Source of the DNA: Flavobacteriaceae bacterium
GTDB lineage: Bacteria; Bacteroidota; Bacteroidia; Flavobacteriales; Flavobacteriaceae
Direction of reading: 5' to 3'
Assembly: GCA_018401115.1 (NCBI GenBank)
Contig: JAGYKX010000006.1
Coordinates: 62,001-126,000, forward strand
DNA: 64,000 bases
Shown one piece after another: positions 1 through 8,987 of the stretch. Made by a program: the position numbers and the translations under genes. The first letter of the stretch is position 1, and each line of letters opens with the position of its first letter. The notes under the pieces are model-generated. The model was not told where the DNA came from. It saw nothing but the letters and a program-made list of their open reading frames with translations, and searched no databases.

Positions 1-159
1 CAGCTAGAAGCTGTTTTAATTCAGGAACTATCTGCTCAAGAGGCCCCTACAATTATCCTTAGGGCGGCAGAATCCATTGCTATAAAAGAGGCTGTATTCG
101 TCATGGATGTAGCCAACAGAAACCAATTCAAGGTAATCCTTGCAGTAAGGCCAAATTAA
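1..159 (+). CDS. exbD: ExbD/TolR-type biopolymer transport protein, C-terminal end (partial)
   Basis: Only the last 52 codons are in the window, open at the left edge. ExbD works with ExbB in the inner membrane to use the proton motive force and energise TonB. The visible tail has the usual periplasmic-domain ending: a strand, then VFVMDVANRNQFKVILAV and a terminal RPN, matching the family's VMD...K.ILAT.P ending. The stop codon overlaps the start of the following tonB-like gene by one base (TAATG), so the two are co-transcribed and probably translationally coupled. The TonB neighbour makes the assignment firm despite the short fragment. Confidence 0.8.
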   Translation, partial: QLEAVLIQELSAQEAPTIILRAAESIAIKEAVFVMDVANRNQFKVILAVRPN

Positions 160-1028
160 TGGCGTTTTTACAAACCACATACGAGAGAAAATCTTTTTGG
201 ACCACCACTTTTATTCTATTTGGGGTGTTGTTGCTCCTTTTTTTTGTAGGCCTTAGGTATTTAGACCCTCCGGTAGAGAATGGCATACTCGTTGCTTTTG
301 GAGATACAAATCCCGGAAGTGGTATAGCATTAGCACCTCCTACCCAAGCCATTACTGAAGAAACTACGCTCTCTACTGAGGCTAACTCAGATTTTGAGGT
401 TCAAGAAGTGCTGGATAAAGAACCTGTGATAGAATCATCCGTCGAAGCGGTTTTAACTAAAGAAGATTCCGAGCTTGTACTTCCTAAAAAGGTTTCTGAA
501 AAAATATCCGAAACATTAGCTAAAAAAGTACCTGAAACAGTTCCTGAAACAGTGGTCGAAAAAGTACAAACGAAAGCCAGTAAACAGGCATCGGCCGCGA
601 CTAAAGCGGCCCTAGCAAATATATTAGGCGCAAAAGAAGCCCAAGGGTCAGGTCTTGGAAATGGAGAAAAAGCGGTCAATCAAGGGCTTTCCGATGGATC
701 TAAGTATGCAAATTCTTTTTATGGCACTTCTACAGGAGACGTTCAGGGTTTTGGATTTGGATTGGCGGGAAGAAGTTTGGCCACTAAGGGGTCTGTTACG
801 CCTGATTGTAATGAAGAAGGAAGGGTTGTTGTTGCTATAACTGTGGATAGATCTGGAAAGGTAATTGCTGCAGATCCAGGAGTGAAAGGTTCTACTAATA
901 ATGCTCCCTGCCTTTTAGCTCCTGCCAAAGCCACTGCTTTCATGTATCAGTGGGCTCCAGATGCTCAGGCGCCGGAAAAGCAAATAGGTTTTGTGGTCAT
1001 TAATTTTAAGTTGGGAGGGCAGCGATGA
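159..1028 (+). CDS. TonB-like energy transducer
   Basis: 289 aa. One N-terminal membrane span (about residues 13-32), then a long periplasmic linker rich in Glu, Lys, Val and Pro with repeated PET/KKV units (about 90-150), then a Gly-rich stretch and a C-terminal TonB-like domain (about 210-289) with RVVVAITVDRSGKVIAA. This is the architecture of proteins that carry force from ExbBD to outer-membrane TonB-dependent receptors. The ATG lies in the TAATG overlap with exbD, and the stop overlaps the folC start by 4 bp (ATGA). The exbD-tonB-folC order is common in Flavobacteriaceae. Which receptors it serves cannot be read from the sequence. Confidence 0.85.
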   Translation: MAFLQTTYERKSFWTTTFILFGVLLLLFFVGLRYLDPPVENGILVAFGDTNPGSGIALAPPTQAITEETTLSTEANSDFEVQEVLDKEPVIESSVEAVLTKEDSELVLPKKVSEKISETLAKKVPETVPETVVEKVQTKASKQASAATKAALANILGAKEAQGSGLGNGEKAVNQGLSDGSKYANSFYGTSTGDVQGFGFGLAGRSLATKGSVTPDCNEEGRVVVAITVDRSGKVIAADPGVKGSTNNAPCLLAPAKATAFMYQWAPDAQAPEKQIGFVVINFKLGGQR

Positions 1029-2239
1029 TGAATTATACGGAAGCTACACAATGGTTGTTTGAACAATTGCCTATGTATCAGCAAAAAGGAGCTTCTGCCC
1101 TTAATGCTAAATTAGACGGCATTACAAAATTTTGTGCTTATTTGGGAGAACCCCACCAAAAATTTAAAAGTATTCATGTGGCTGGAACGAACGGGAAGGG
1201 ATCTTCTTCTCATATGTTGGCTGCTATTTTGCAAGAAGCAGGCTATAAAGTAGGTCTTTATACTTCACCTCATTTAAAAGATTTTAGAGAGCGAATTAAG
1301 ATTAACGGTCAAGAAATTCCTGAGAAGGAGGTGGTTTCTTTTGTGTCTTCTCACAAAGATTATATGAGCCAAAATGCCCTTTCTTTTTTTGAAATGACTG
1401 TGGCAATGGCGTTTGATTATTTTGCTGTAACTAGGGTAGATATTGCCATTATAGAAGTAGGCCTCGGTGGGCGTTTAGACGCGACCAATATCATTAAACC
1501 AGAAGTTTCGCTTATAACCAACATTGGTTTTGATCATATGGATTTACTGGGCAATACCCTTGCTCAAATAGCGATTGAAAAAGCTGGAATAATAAAGCCT
1601 AATGTTCCGGTCGTTATTAGTGAGTGGCATAGAGATACTGAGGCTGTTTTTAAAGCAAAATCTGCTGCTGTAGCTGCGCCTATTTATTTTGCGAGTGATA
1701 TTATTGAAAAGCAGTATTCTACAGATTTAAAAGGCGCTTATCAAGAGAAAAACATAAAAGGTGTTGTAGCTGTGCTCAGACATTTGTCAGGGTTTAATGT
1801 AACCTCCAAACACATTAAGGCGGGTTTGTCTAATGTGGTAGGCATTACGGGATTATTAGGCAGGTGGCAGGTACTGCTCAATGAGCCACTTATTATTGCA
1901 GATACTGCGCATAACGAGGCAGGCATTTCATTGGTGGTTAAGCAGCTTCTGAATACCCCTCACAAACGCCTTCATATGGTTTTGGGCTTTGTTAAAGACA
2001 AGGATTTAGATACTATTCTGCCTTTATTGCCAGTAGACGCATTGTATTATATTGCTGCTCCAGCCATTCAGAGGGGTTTAGATCCCTTGGTTTTTATTGA
2101 ACAAGCAAAACGGCACAATCTTTTTTGCAACCACTATGAATCTGTAAATGAAGCCTTTAAAGCAGCAAAAAAGCAAGCCAAAAAAGAAGACCTTATTTTT
2201 ATTGGAGGGAGTAATTTTGTAGTTGCTGAGGTGGTTTAA
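1025..2239 (+). CDS. folC: Bifunctional folylpolyglutamate synthase/dihydrofolate synthase
   Basis: 404 aa, normal length for FolC. It adds glutamate to dihydropteroate and to folates in the cytoplasm, using ATP. The P-loop GTNGKGS is at about residues 54-60, followed by the Mur-ligase-family central domain (EVGLGGRLDATN, then the TNIGFDH motif) and the C-terminal ligase domain (ADTAHN at about 289-294). The start is one of two adjacent ATGs (1025 or 1028); 1025 gives an ATGA overlap with the upstream tonB-like gene and is preferred. It closes the exbD-tonB-folC operon and is followed by the tRNA-Val promoter. Confidence 0.95.
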   Translation: MMNYTEATQWLFEQLPMYQQKGASALNAKLDGITKFCAYLGEPHQKFKSIHVAGTNGKGSSSHMLAAILQEAGYKVGLYTSPHLKDFRERIKINGQEIPEKEVVSFVSSHKDYMSQNALSFFEMTVAMAFDYFAVTRVDIAIIEVGLGGRLDATNIIKPEVSLITNIGFDHMDLLGNTLAQIAIEKAGIIKPNVPVVISEWHRDTEAVFKAKSAAVAAPIYFASDIIEKQYSTDLKGAYQEKNIKGVVAVLRHLSGFNVTSKHIKAGLSNVVGITGLLGRWQVLLNEPLIIADTAHNEAGISLVVKQLLNTPHKRLHMVLGFVKDKDLDTILPLLPVDALYYIAAPAIQRGLDPLVFIEQAKRHNLFCNHYESVNEAFKAAKKQAKKEDLIFIGGSNFVVAEVV

Positions 2240-2268
2240 AAAAATGTATCTTTTTTTATTTTTTTCTT

Positions 2269-2297
2269 TTGGGAACTAAAAAACAATCCTATATTTG
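2269..2297 (+). promoter_or_regulatory. Bacteroidota-type promoter of tRNA-Val
   Basis: A -33 TTG at 2269-2271, an 18-nt spacer and a -7 box TATATTTG at 2290-2297 fit the Bacteroidota primary sigma consensus (TTTG / TAnnTTTG). The predicted start, near 2303, is about 23 nt before the mature tRNA. Confidence 0.75.
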
Positions 2298-2325
2298 CAC
2301 TCGCTTCTGTGAAGAAGCACTTTAA

Positions 2326-2400
2326 GGGCCCTTAGCTCAGCTGGTTCAGAGCACCTGCCTTACAAGCAGGGGGTCACTGGTTCGAACCCAGTAGGGCCCA
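2326..2400 (+). tRNA. tRNA-Val (anticodon TAC)
   Basis: 75 nt cloverleaf. The acceptor stem GGGCCCT (2326-2332) pairs fully with AGGGCCC (2393-2399) and is followed by discriminator A. The anticodon stem CCTGC/GCAGG encloses loop CTTACAA, giving anticodon TAC (Val). The T-arm carries GGTTCGAACC. CCA is not encoded. A stem-loop terminator follows directly, so this is a single-gene transcript. Confidence 0.97.
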
Positions 2401-2401
2401 C

Positions 2402-2434
2402 AAAAAGTCCCTCATTTATGAGGGGCTTTTTTTA
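2402..2434 (+). terminator. Rho-independent terminator after tRNA-Val
   Basis: Stem CCCTCAT (2409-2415) / ATGAGGG (2418-2424) with a tight loop, extended by an A-run on the 5' side pairing with the T-run (2427-2433) on the 3' side. Confidence 0.85.
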
Positions 2435-2548
2435 TACCCAAAAGTCACTTTATATGCTGTTTAGAGCAGTTGGTCTGAATTTTTGGTCTTGTAGGGAATT
2501 GGCGTTAATATTGTTTTATATTTGAAGAAGGACTTAAAAATCTAAACA

Positions 2549-3013
2549 ATGAGATATTTATTGACTGTATTAATTTGTTTGAGCGTTATGACTACTATAG
2601 AAGCGCAAGATAATAATGAGAATGGTAAAGAGCCTACAAAAAAAGAGCTTAAAAAGCTGGCCAAACAAAGGGCTAAGCGTATAAAGGCGGAGGCTGAAGC
2701 TAAGAAATTCAATGAATTTAGGATAGATATAAATGCACCAACTGTAGCACAAGCTATCAGACAGTATTTAGGTGCTGCAAGGATTCAGGGGAATAATGTA
2801 ATCCTGAGAGATAGAAGTTCAATGAACACAGGTTCTCCATACGCTGTTTGGGATGTAGACGGCGCTGTTAGAGATACTCCCCCGGCAGGATTAGACCTTA
2901 CTACGATTAGATATGTAAAAGTACTTAGGTCTTTATCTGAAACAAATAAGTATGGATTTATTGGTGGTGCAGGAGTTATTGTTATTAAAACAGCACTTAC
3001 CTATAAAGAGTAA
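2549..3013 (+). CDS. Secreted stand-alone TonB-receptor plug-like protein
   Basis: 154 aa. Signal peptide (about 1-19), a Lys/Ala-rich charged segment (about 28-55), then a domain resembling the plug of SusC-type TonB-dependent receptors: RDRSSMNTGSPYAVWDVDG, an L.LTTIRYVKVL motif and a closing YGFIGGAGVIVIKT, the usual plug ending before the barrel. There is no barrel: the protein stops right after the plug. A -7 box TATATTTG at 2517-2524 precedes it, so it is probably expressed alone. It may be a genuine small periplasmic or surface protein using the plug fold, or a receptor remnant; its clean start and stop favour the former. Function unknown. Confidence 0.7.
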   Translation: MRYLLTVLICLSVMTTIEAQDNNENGKEPTKKELKKLAKQRAKRIKAEAEAKKFNEFRIDINAPTVAQAIRQYLGAARIQGNNVILRDRSSMNTGSPYAVWDVDGAVRDTPPAGLDLTTIRYVKVLRSLSETNKYGFIGGAGVIVIKTALTYKE

Positions 3014-3114
3014 CTCATTAAATGGGTACTAATTAAAAATAATTTATCTATATATAATAGTTCTAATTAAAAACTATTATTAATTTTATAAGACAATTTT
3101 ATTATACTTGCAGT

Positions 3115-4437
3115 ATGATAAAATTGTTTTTTTTATTATTTGTTTCTACGGCTTTTTCACAGCAAATTTCTCTTTTTGACAAAGCTTTAATTTGGAGAGA
3201 TAGCTTGTTGTTGCTTTCTAGTGATTCTATTTATTCCTCTCCAATTTCACCATCAAGAAGTTTCTCTTTCTCTTCGCTGCCTCTAAAACCCAACAAAGAT
3301 TTACCAGTACTAAAATCAATTATTACTCCTTTAGACAGTCAAATATATTTTTTGGATGGAATGGGGGGTGGGGTGTTTGAGTTTCAAAAGGATTCTTTAA
3401 CAAGAATTGATGAGTCTTATAAACACCGAATGCAAATAGATGCTACCGTGTTTGTGAAAAACGATACCGTTTTTAAATATGGAGGATATGGATTTTGGTC
3501 TGTAAGAAACTTTATTACCTTCTTTGATCCTAATTCTAAAGAGTGGGAAATATTACCTGCTCAGAATTCAGATATAATACCAGGAGGAACAATATCATCT
3601 ATGTATGCGATTTCATCTGATGAAATTATATTTCTTGGTGGTGAAAAATTAAACGTTTTTGATCAACAAGATTTTTCTCCAGCCAATGAAATTTGGAAAT
3701 TTAATTTTAAAGATAAACTTTGGACTTTTTTGGGAAATTCTATGTTAAATTTTTCGGATTTTAAAGCTTATGTCCAAATGGGTGAAGAAATTTTATTTTT
3801 AGGTGATACTGATTTAATACTAATCAATCCATTCACAAATAAGGTTGCAAAATTTAATAACACCACTTTGCATAGAAAGATGATTGTTACAAAAAATTTA
3901 ATGCCACTATACACCAACAATCAGTTTGTTAGTTTTGTAAGCTCAAGTATTACGGGCGCTATAGGTATTGAAGTAAGGGGAAGAGATGAATTCTTTGGCC
4001 CGTTAGTGGAAACTTCTAAGCTTTACAATGATTTTAATTATTTTTGGTTGCTTCTGGTTTTGCCTTTTGGTTTTGCCATTGCAATGGGGGTGAAAAAATA
4101 TAAGCACTACAGATCAAGGGCCAATGCAATAACCCTTGAAAAAGGAGGATTAATTTATAAGAGAATTTATTATAGTTTGACCCTAGAAGAAAATGGAATC
4201 TTACTCTGTTTGCTTGGTTCAGATAGCTTAGAGACTTCTAGTATTATGGAAATTATTGAAAATCCGAACCACAATTATTCTCATAACATGAGAACTAAAA
4301 ATAAAATCATAGGAGAATTGAATTATAAGTTAAAGACTATTCTTAAAATTGAAAAAGATCTTATTTTAGCAGCAAAGTCTGATAAAGACAAACGCATTAT
4401 TATCTATTCGATAGATAAGACTTTCTTTAGTTATTAG
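3115..4437 (+). CDS. Propeller-like secreted domain, one membrane span and small cytoplasmic tail (unknown function)
   Basis: 440 aa. Signal peptide (about 1-16, ending AFSQQ), then about 280 residues of repeated strand units resembling a kelch-like beta-propeller (for example DTVFKYGGYGFWSVRNFITF, EIIFLGGEKLNVF, EEILFLGDTDLI), a membrane span at about 308-330 and a cytoplasmic tail of about 110 residues. The tail is helix-rich with an LTLEENGILLCLL helix, an ENPNHNYSHNMRTKNKIIGELN stretch and a final IYSIDKTFF; its layout recalls a winged helix, but I cannot prove that. A second copy, broken by frameshifts, lies at 59522-60836 and shares the whole architecture. A membrane-anchored sensor or regulator is an inference; no known family is recognised. 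Confidence 0.6.
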   Translation: MIKLFFLLFVSTAFSQQISLFDKALIWRDSLLLLSSDSIYSSPISPSRSFSFSSLPLKPNKDLPVLKSIITPLDSQIYFLDGMGGGVFEFQKDSLTRIDESYKHRMQIDATVFVKNDTVFKYGGYGFWSVRNFITFFDPNSKEWEILPAQNSDIIPGGTISSMYAISSDEIIFLGGEKLNVFDQQDFSPANEIWKFNFKDKLWTFLGNSMLNFSDFKAYVQMGEEILFLGDTDLILINPFTNKVAKFNNTTLHRKMIVTKNLMPLYTNNQFVSFVSSSITGAIGIEVRGRDEFFGPLVETSKLYNDFNYFWLLLVLPFGFAIAMGVKKYKHYRSRANAITLEKGGLIYKRIYYSLTLEENGILLCLLGSDSLETSSIMEIIENPNHNYSHNMRTKNKIIGELNYKLKTILKIEKDLILAAKSDKDKRIIIYSIDKTFFSY

Positions 4438-4446
4438 GTCATGTGG

Positions 4447-4950
4447 TTATGAAAAATTAACTGTTGCTAGGTCTTTAAATACTGTTATTGGGAACTGTCT
4501 TAGGTTTCCAGACCTGCTATTAGAACTACAATATGAGGTGAAACCTTCTGAGGTTCCAAATGTATTCCCGTGATTATTACACCTGAATTTATTATTGGAG
4601 AAAGTCCACTGATTTCTACTTCCTAAATGTGGGCAACAGTTGTCAAAGGCCAAAAGCGTGTCTTCTGTTTTTCTCAAAAGTAAGAGCCCATTTTCCATAT
4701 CATTTACAAAAGATTCATTCTCTTCAAGGTTTTTATACCTCTCATGGCTTAAATGAATATGTAGTTTTTTTCCTTCTGTTAGGTATCCGTCTTTATTTAA
4801 TACTGCAATAATTTTTAGGTATGCCTCCTCTTCTTCACTTAAAGGTATGGTGGTTTCTTCTTCTTTTGAGCATGAAACTAAAGCTGGACTAGCCAACATG
4901 CTAGCCAAAAGTAGTGGGCAAATAGTCCCTATGAATTTTTCTCTTTTCAT
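4447..4950 (-). CDS. Rieske-type [2Fe-2S] lipoprotein
   Basis: 167 aa. Lipoprotein signal with lipobox ALVSC (Cys27). The C-terminal half has a Rieske cluster-binding pattern: C-x-H at 106-108 (CPH) and C-x2-H at 124-127 (CNNH), 16 residues apart, which would bind one [2Fe-2S] cluster by two Cys and two His. The N-terminal half is acidic and helical. A lipid-anchored, extracytoplasmic Rieske protein suggests an electron-transfer role, but no oxygenase or cytochrome partner adjoins it. It converges on the propeller gene and diverges from the DUF1800 gene. The exact partner is unknown. Confidence 0.75.
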   Translation of the reverse strand: MKREKFIGTICPLLLASMLASPALVSCSKEEETTIPLSEEEEAYLKIIAVLNKDGYLTEGKKLHIHLSHERYKNLEENESFVNDMENGLLLLRKTEDTLLAFDNCCPHLGSRNQWTFSNNKFRCNNHGNTFGTSEGFTSYCSSNSRSGNLRQFPITVFKDLATVNFS

Positions 4951-5058
4951 ACCTTAAATATAACTAAATGATCCTATTACAAAATTACTATCATTATAAT
5001 GAGATGTTTTTTTTGTTGTATTTTATACTATAAGTTTGATTCATAAATAATTAGTATC

Positions 5059-6888
5059 GTGCAGCAAAGAAAACCAAATCAGGAACCACCTATTGACCTC
5101 GTTGAACAATTCTATAAAGAAAACGTAGACCTGAAGGCAATACTAAACTCTAGAAAAGCTAGAAAAGAAGTCACTGCTGGCTTGGAACCTTACACGGGTG
5201 AGTTTGGTACTGCTCAAAAGAAGCATCTTTTGAACAGGACAATGGTGGGTATGGCCAAGCGTCATATGGATGATCTAGAGGGTCTAACTTTAGATGAGGC
5301 CATTGACTTAATATTCACTCCTGAAGAATTGGGTGAGCCAGTGAATAATTATTTTATGGAAATGGATGCTGCTGCATACAAGGAGCGTTATGAAAGTGAT
5401 GATGTGGCACCAGGTGCGCCATTTATAGACAGGCCATACAAACGTTTAAGACCTACTTTTGAAGAACAGTTTGGAGGTGAGCGACAACGAGCGATTACAT
5501 CGTGGATTAATCAAAAAATATATAATCAACAAACATCTATACATTGGAAGCTCTTTGTTTTTCTTCACAATTTAACACCTACTAAAGCATTTGATTTAGG
5601 AGGACATAAATTTATTTTTAACTATATAAAATTAATTTTCAATGGTGTATTAGGAAACTATAAAGATTATATATACAAGCTTACCCTTGATCCATCTATG
5701 CTAAATTATTTGAATCTTCAATTGAGTCAAAAAGAAACTCCAGATGAAAATTACGCCAGAGAAGTTCAAGAACTATTCACGGTAGGGAAAAGACCTTTTT
5801 CTAAATTTACAGAGGAAGATGTTAGAGGTGTTGCTCGCTCTTTAGTGGGTTGGCGTTTTGACTATGAACAAATAATCTATACCGAAGGTCATGAACCTGT
5901 TATTGATTTTCAAGATTGGAATCACGACCAAGGAGACAAACAGTTTTCATCTTTTTACAATAATCATACAATCAAAGGTAAGGCAGGACAAGACGGAAGG
6001 GAAGAACTTCAAGAGGTGGTAGATATGATTTTTGAAACCTCGGAATCTTGTATATTTCCCTGTAGGCGTCTTTATCAGTTTTTTGTTTATCCTGAGGTTT
6101 CACAAGAAGTGGAAAATACAATAATTAAAGAGATGGCAGAATTGATGAGAGAAAATAACTTTTCTCTTTTAGCCCCTTTAAAATTACTCCTTAAAAGCGA
6201 GCACTTTTTTGATCAAAGCTTTTATAATACCCTAATAAAATCTCCTTTGGAATTTACTTTTAGTATGTATAAAGAGTTTGATTTGTTTAATGGAGAGTTG
6301 AGGATATGGATTCAAGAAGAGAACAAGGAATATTACTATTCAGATGGTGAGAGGCCTGATTTATTTCCACAAAAATTAGTAGACGAAATTTCGAGATCCT
6401 ATTTCTTTTTTTCTAATCTCTATTGGAATATTGGTGATCAGGGCATGAGGCTTTTTGAGCCGCCAAGTGTTTCAGGATGGCCTGCTTATTATCAAGCACC
6501 TGTTTACGACTTGTTTTGGGTTAATTCAGTAACCGTTAAAAAGCGAAAACAAACAAGTGAGAGTGCTACCAGATGGGGTGTCTGGCTTGAGAATGGGGTT
6601 CACATTCGTTTTAATCTCAAAAATTATCTAGATACTTTTGAGACGCCAAATAATTTAGAAACTTTACTGACTGAAATGCAAGATAGATTTTTAGGTGCTC
6701 CCATTCCTGAGCGTGCTAAAAGCAGAATTAAATCTTCTGTTTTAGGGGATAAAAATGATCACTATTGGACAGATCTTGTAGATGCTTATTTAAACAATCC
6801 AACAAGTGACAATAGAAACCAATTAAATTGGAGGTTAGAACAGCTTCTTTACCAGTTTTTTGAATTAGCAGAAATTCACCTAATGTAA
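5059..6888 (+). CDS. DUF1800 domain protein
   Basis: 609 aa. A DUF1800-type protein: the N-terminal AQKKHLLNRTMVG segment, a W-rich central part (HWKLFVFLHN), a conserved ENYAREVQELFTVG stretch near residue 235 and a late FEPPSVSGWPAY motif are characteristic of the family, whose function is not known. The start is GTG; an in-frame stop lies 15 nt upstream, so no earlier ATG is possible. No signal peptide is visible, unusual beside a secreted DUF1501 protein. The stop is 2 nt before the DUF1501 gene, so this is the first gene of a three-gene operon. DUF1800-DUF1501 pairs are widespread in Bacteroidota and Planctomycetota. Confidence 0.85.
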   Translation: MQQRKPNQEPPIDLVEQFYKENVDLKAILNSRKARKEVTAGLEPYTGEFGTAQKKHLLNRTMVGMAKRHMDDLEGLTLDEAIDLIFTPEELGEPVNNYFMEMDAAAYKERYESDDVAPGAPFIDRPYKRLRPTFEEQFGGERQRAITSWINQKIYNQQTSIHWKLFVFLHNLTPTKAFDLGGHKFIFNYIKLIFNGVLGNYKDYIYKLTLDPSMLNYLNLQLSQKETPDENYAREVQELFTVGKRPFSKFTEEDVRGVARSLVGWRFDYEQIIYTEGHEPVIDFQDWNHDQGDKQFSSFYNNHTIKGKAGQDGREELQEVVDMIFETSESCIFPCRRLYQFFVYPEVSQEVENTIIKEMAELMRENNFSLLAPLKLLLKSEHFFDQSFYNTLIKSPLEFTFSMYKEFDLFNGELRIWIQEENKEYYYSDGERPDLFPQKLVDEISRSYFFFSNLYWNIGDQGMRLFEPPSVSGWPAYYQAPVYDLFWVNSVTVKKRKQTSESATRWGVWLENGVHIRFNLKNYLDTFETPNNLETLLTEMQDRFLGAPIPERAKSRIKSSVLGDKNDHYWTDLVDAYLNNPTSDNRNQLNWRLEQLLYQFFELAEIHLM

Positions 6889-6890
6889 TT

Positions 6891-8987
6891 ATGAAAAGAA
6901 GAAATTTTATACATCGATTGGGCCATGTGTCTGCTTTAGCAGCTGCATTTCCAAATATGGCATTTAATAATTTGGACTTTAGTAGTAGTTCTGCATTATC
7001 CAATACTGCCTCTAGAGATAAAATAATTGTCTTAATTAAGTTGGATGGAGGTAATGATGGTCTAAATACTATCATTCCCTTGGATCAGATGTCTGAGCTT
7101 TCTAACGCAAGACCTCATGTGTTTTTACCGGAAAATAAAATCGTTTCATTGGGCTCTAACGATTTAGGCTTACATCCTTCGTTGGGAGATTTTAAATCTT
7201 TATTTGAAGAAGAGCGATTTAAAATCATTCAAAACGTGGGTTATCCAACACCTGATTTTTCTCACTTCAGGTCTATGGATATATGGCAATCAGCCTCAGA
7301 TTCTGATGAATATATTACTTCAGGTTGGATGGGAAGATATATAGAAGATGAACATCCTTTATATCCAAATGCTTATCCAAATGAACAGTATCCGCATCCA
7401 CTTTCAGTGGAATTAGGTTGGCAAACCTCTTTGTTATTTACAGGAAAGAGTTCTTTTACTAGTTTTATAGCTCGAAATCCAACAGAATTTAGAGAGATTA
7501 TTAACGAGTTTGACAATGAGTATCCATCAGATAAAAAAGGAGAAAAATTAAAGTATTTACAGTTAATAGCCAAGCAATCTAACTTGTATAGTACAGAGGT
7601 AAAGAAGGCATACGAGTCTGTTAATAATACTTTTGATTATCCTAACACTAATTTAGGACAGCAATTAGAAATTGCCAGCAGGTTGATTGGTGGAGGTTTA
7701 AACTCAAGAATCTATATGGTTGAGTTAGGGGGGTTTGATACTCATGATACGCAGGTGGACAGTTCAGACCCAACAAAAGGTCAACATGCATCGATTTTAA
7801 AAGAGCTTAATGACGCTGTAACTGCATTTATGAAAAATTTAGATGCTATCGGGCGTTCTGACGACGTGCTTACTATGACATTCTCTGAATTTGGGAGAAC
7901 AATAGTGTCTAATGGTTCTAATGGTACCGACCATGGAACCGCTGCGCCTTTGTTTATTTTTGGAAATAAAGTAGATCCCTCCATCATGGGAAGTAACCCT
8001 GTGATCCCAAAAAATGCTGTTTGGCAAGATAACCTTGAATCTGAATTCGATTTTAGACAAGTGTATACTTCACTAATTAACCAATGGATGGGTGGTGGTT
8101 CAACAAAAGCCAAAGACGTTCTATTTAAAGACTTTGATGAGATCCAAATTGTAGGGAAAGAATACGTAGACACAGACGGGGACGGTGTGGCAGATATTAA
8201 TGACAACTGTCCAGACACACCTCAGGGCTCTGTGGTAGATTTAAATGGTTGTGTGCTGTTCTCATTGCCTGCAAATAATTATGCTGTGAAGACGGTTTCT
8301 GCTAGTTGTATTGGATCTAATAACGGAAAAATATCCGTGAGTGCTGAAGATACCTCTCACACCTATCAGGTAAATGTATCTGGAGTAGAGAATGCATACA
8401 GTCTTTCTTCCGACAATGGACACAGTATTGTGCTGGAAGATTTAGAGGTTGGTCTGTATACCATTAATATTAGTATACCTGCTCAAGAAGGTTATCTCCA
8501 GTCTTTTGAAGCTAAGGTAACAGAGCCAGATCCCTTACAGGGAAAAGCACAAATAGATTATTTTTCAAAGAGCGCTCAATTACAACTTAAGGGCTCTCAG
8601 GTGTATTATATTGAAGTAAACGGTGTTATGATGGCTGCACATTCCAATCTATTTACAGTGCCCTTAAAAGCTGGAAAAAACACCATTAGGGTAACTACGC
8701 CCTTAGATTGCCAGGGGGTATATGAGGAAGTCTTGTTTATGAGTGAAAAGCTCAGGTATTTTCCTAATCCAGTGGATAGTGAATTAAATATTACCATACC
8801 TGGAACGGATAGCGAAATAGCTATTGAAGTTTTTTCTGACAGCGGGTCAAACCTATACAGAGGGACACACAGTATAGGTGCTTCAAGAACCATACAATTA
8901 CCTATGTCAAGATTTAAATCCGGATTATATATTGTTACTGGGACAGGGAAAACAGTTAATGAATCTTTTAAAGTCATAAAATTATGA
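6891..8987 (+). CDS. DUF1501 protein with T9SS C-terminal sorting domain
   Basis: 698 aa. The N-terminus MKRRNFIHRL plus a short hydrophobic stretch looks like a twin-arginine-type export signal. Residues about 40-420 are the DUF1501 (sulfatase-like) domain, with IKLDGGNDGLNT near the start, ELGGFDTH in the middle and TFSEFGRT later. A thrombospondin type-3-like calcium motif (DTDGDGVADINDNCPDTP) follows at about 425-443, then Ig-like segments, and from about 622 a type A T9SS sorting domain (YFPNPVDSELNI ... SGLYIVT). The protein is therefore predicted to be exported and then secreted or attached by T9SS. It is tightly coupled to the DUF1800 gene upstream and overlaps the next gene by 4 bp. 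Confidence 0.88.
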   Translation: MKRRNFIHRLGHVSALAAAFPNMAFNNLDFSSSSALSNTASRDKIIVLIKLDGGNDGLNTIIPLDQMSELSNARPHVFLPENKIVSLGSNDLGLHPSLGDFKSLFEEERFKIIQNVGYPTPDFSHFRSMDIWQSASDSDEYITSGWMGRYIEDEHPLYPNAYPNEQYPHPLSVELGWQTSLLFTGKSSFTSFIARNPTEFREIINEFDNEYPSDKKGEKLKYLQLIAKQSNLYSTEVKKAYESVNNTFDYPNTNLGQQLEIASRLIGGGLNSRIYMVELGGFDTHDTQVDSSDPTKGQHASILKELNDAVTAFMKNLDAIGRSDDVLTMTFSEFGRTIVSNGSNGTDHGTAAPLFIFGNKVDPSIMGSNPVIPKNAVWQDNLESEFDFRQVYTSLINQWMGGGSTKAKDVLFKDFDEIQIVGKEYVDTDGDGVADINDNCPDTPQGSVVDLNGCVLFSLPANNYAVKTVSASCIGSNNGKISVSAEDTSHTYQVNVSGVENAYSLSSDNGHSIVLEDLEVGLYTINISIPAQEGYLQSFEAKVTEPDPLQGKAQIDYFSKSAQLQLKGSQVYYIEVNGVMMAAHSNLFTVPLKAGKNTIRVTTPLDCQGVYEEVLFMSEKLRYFPNPVDSELNITIPGTDSEIAIEVFSDSGSNLYRGTHSIGASRTIQLPMSRFKSGLYIVTGTGKTVNESFKVIKL

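Noticed and set aside
401..679. 92-codon minus-strand ORF opposite the tonB-like gene
   Set aside because: A shadow of the repetitive Glu/Lys/Val linker of the plus-strand gene; no homology or promoter.
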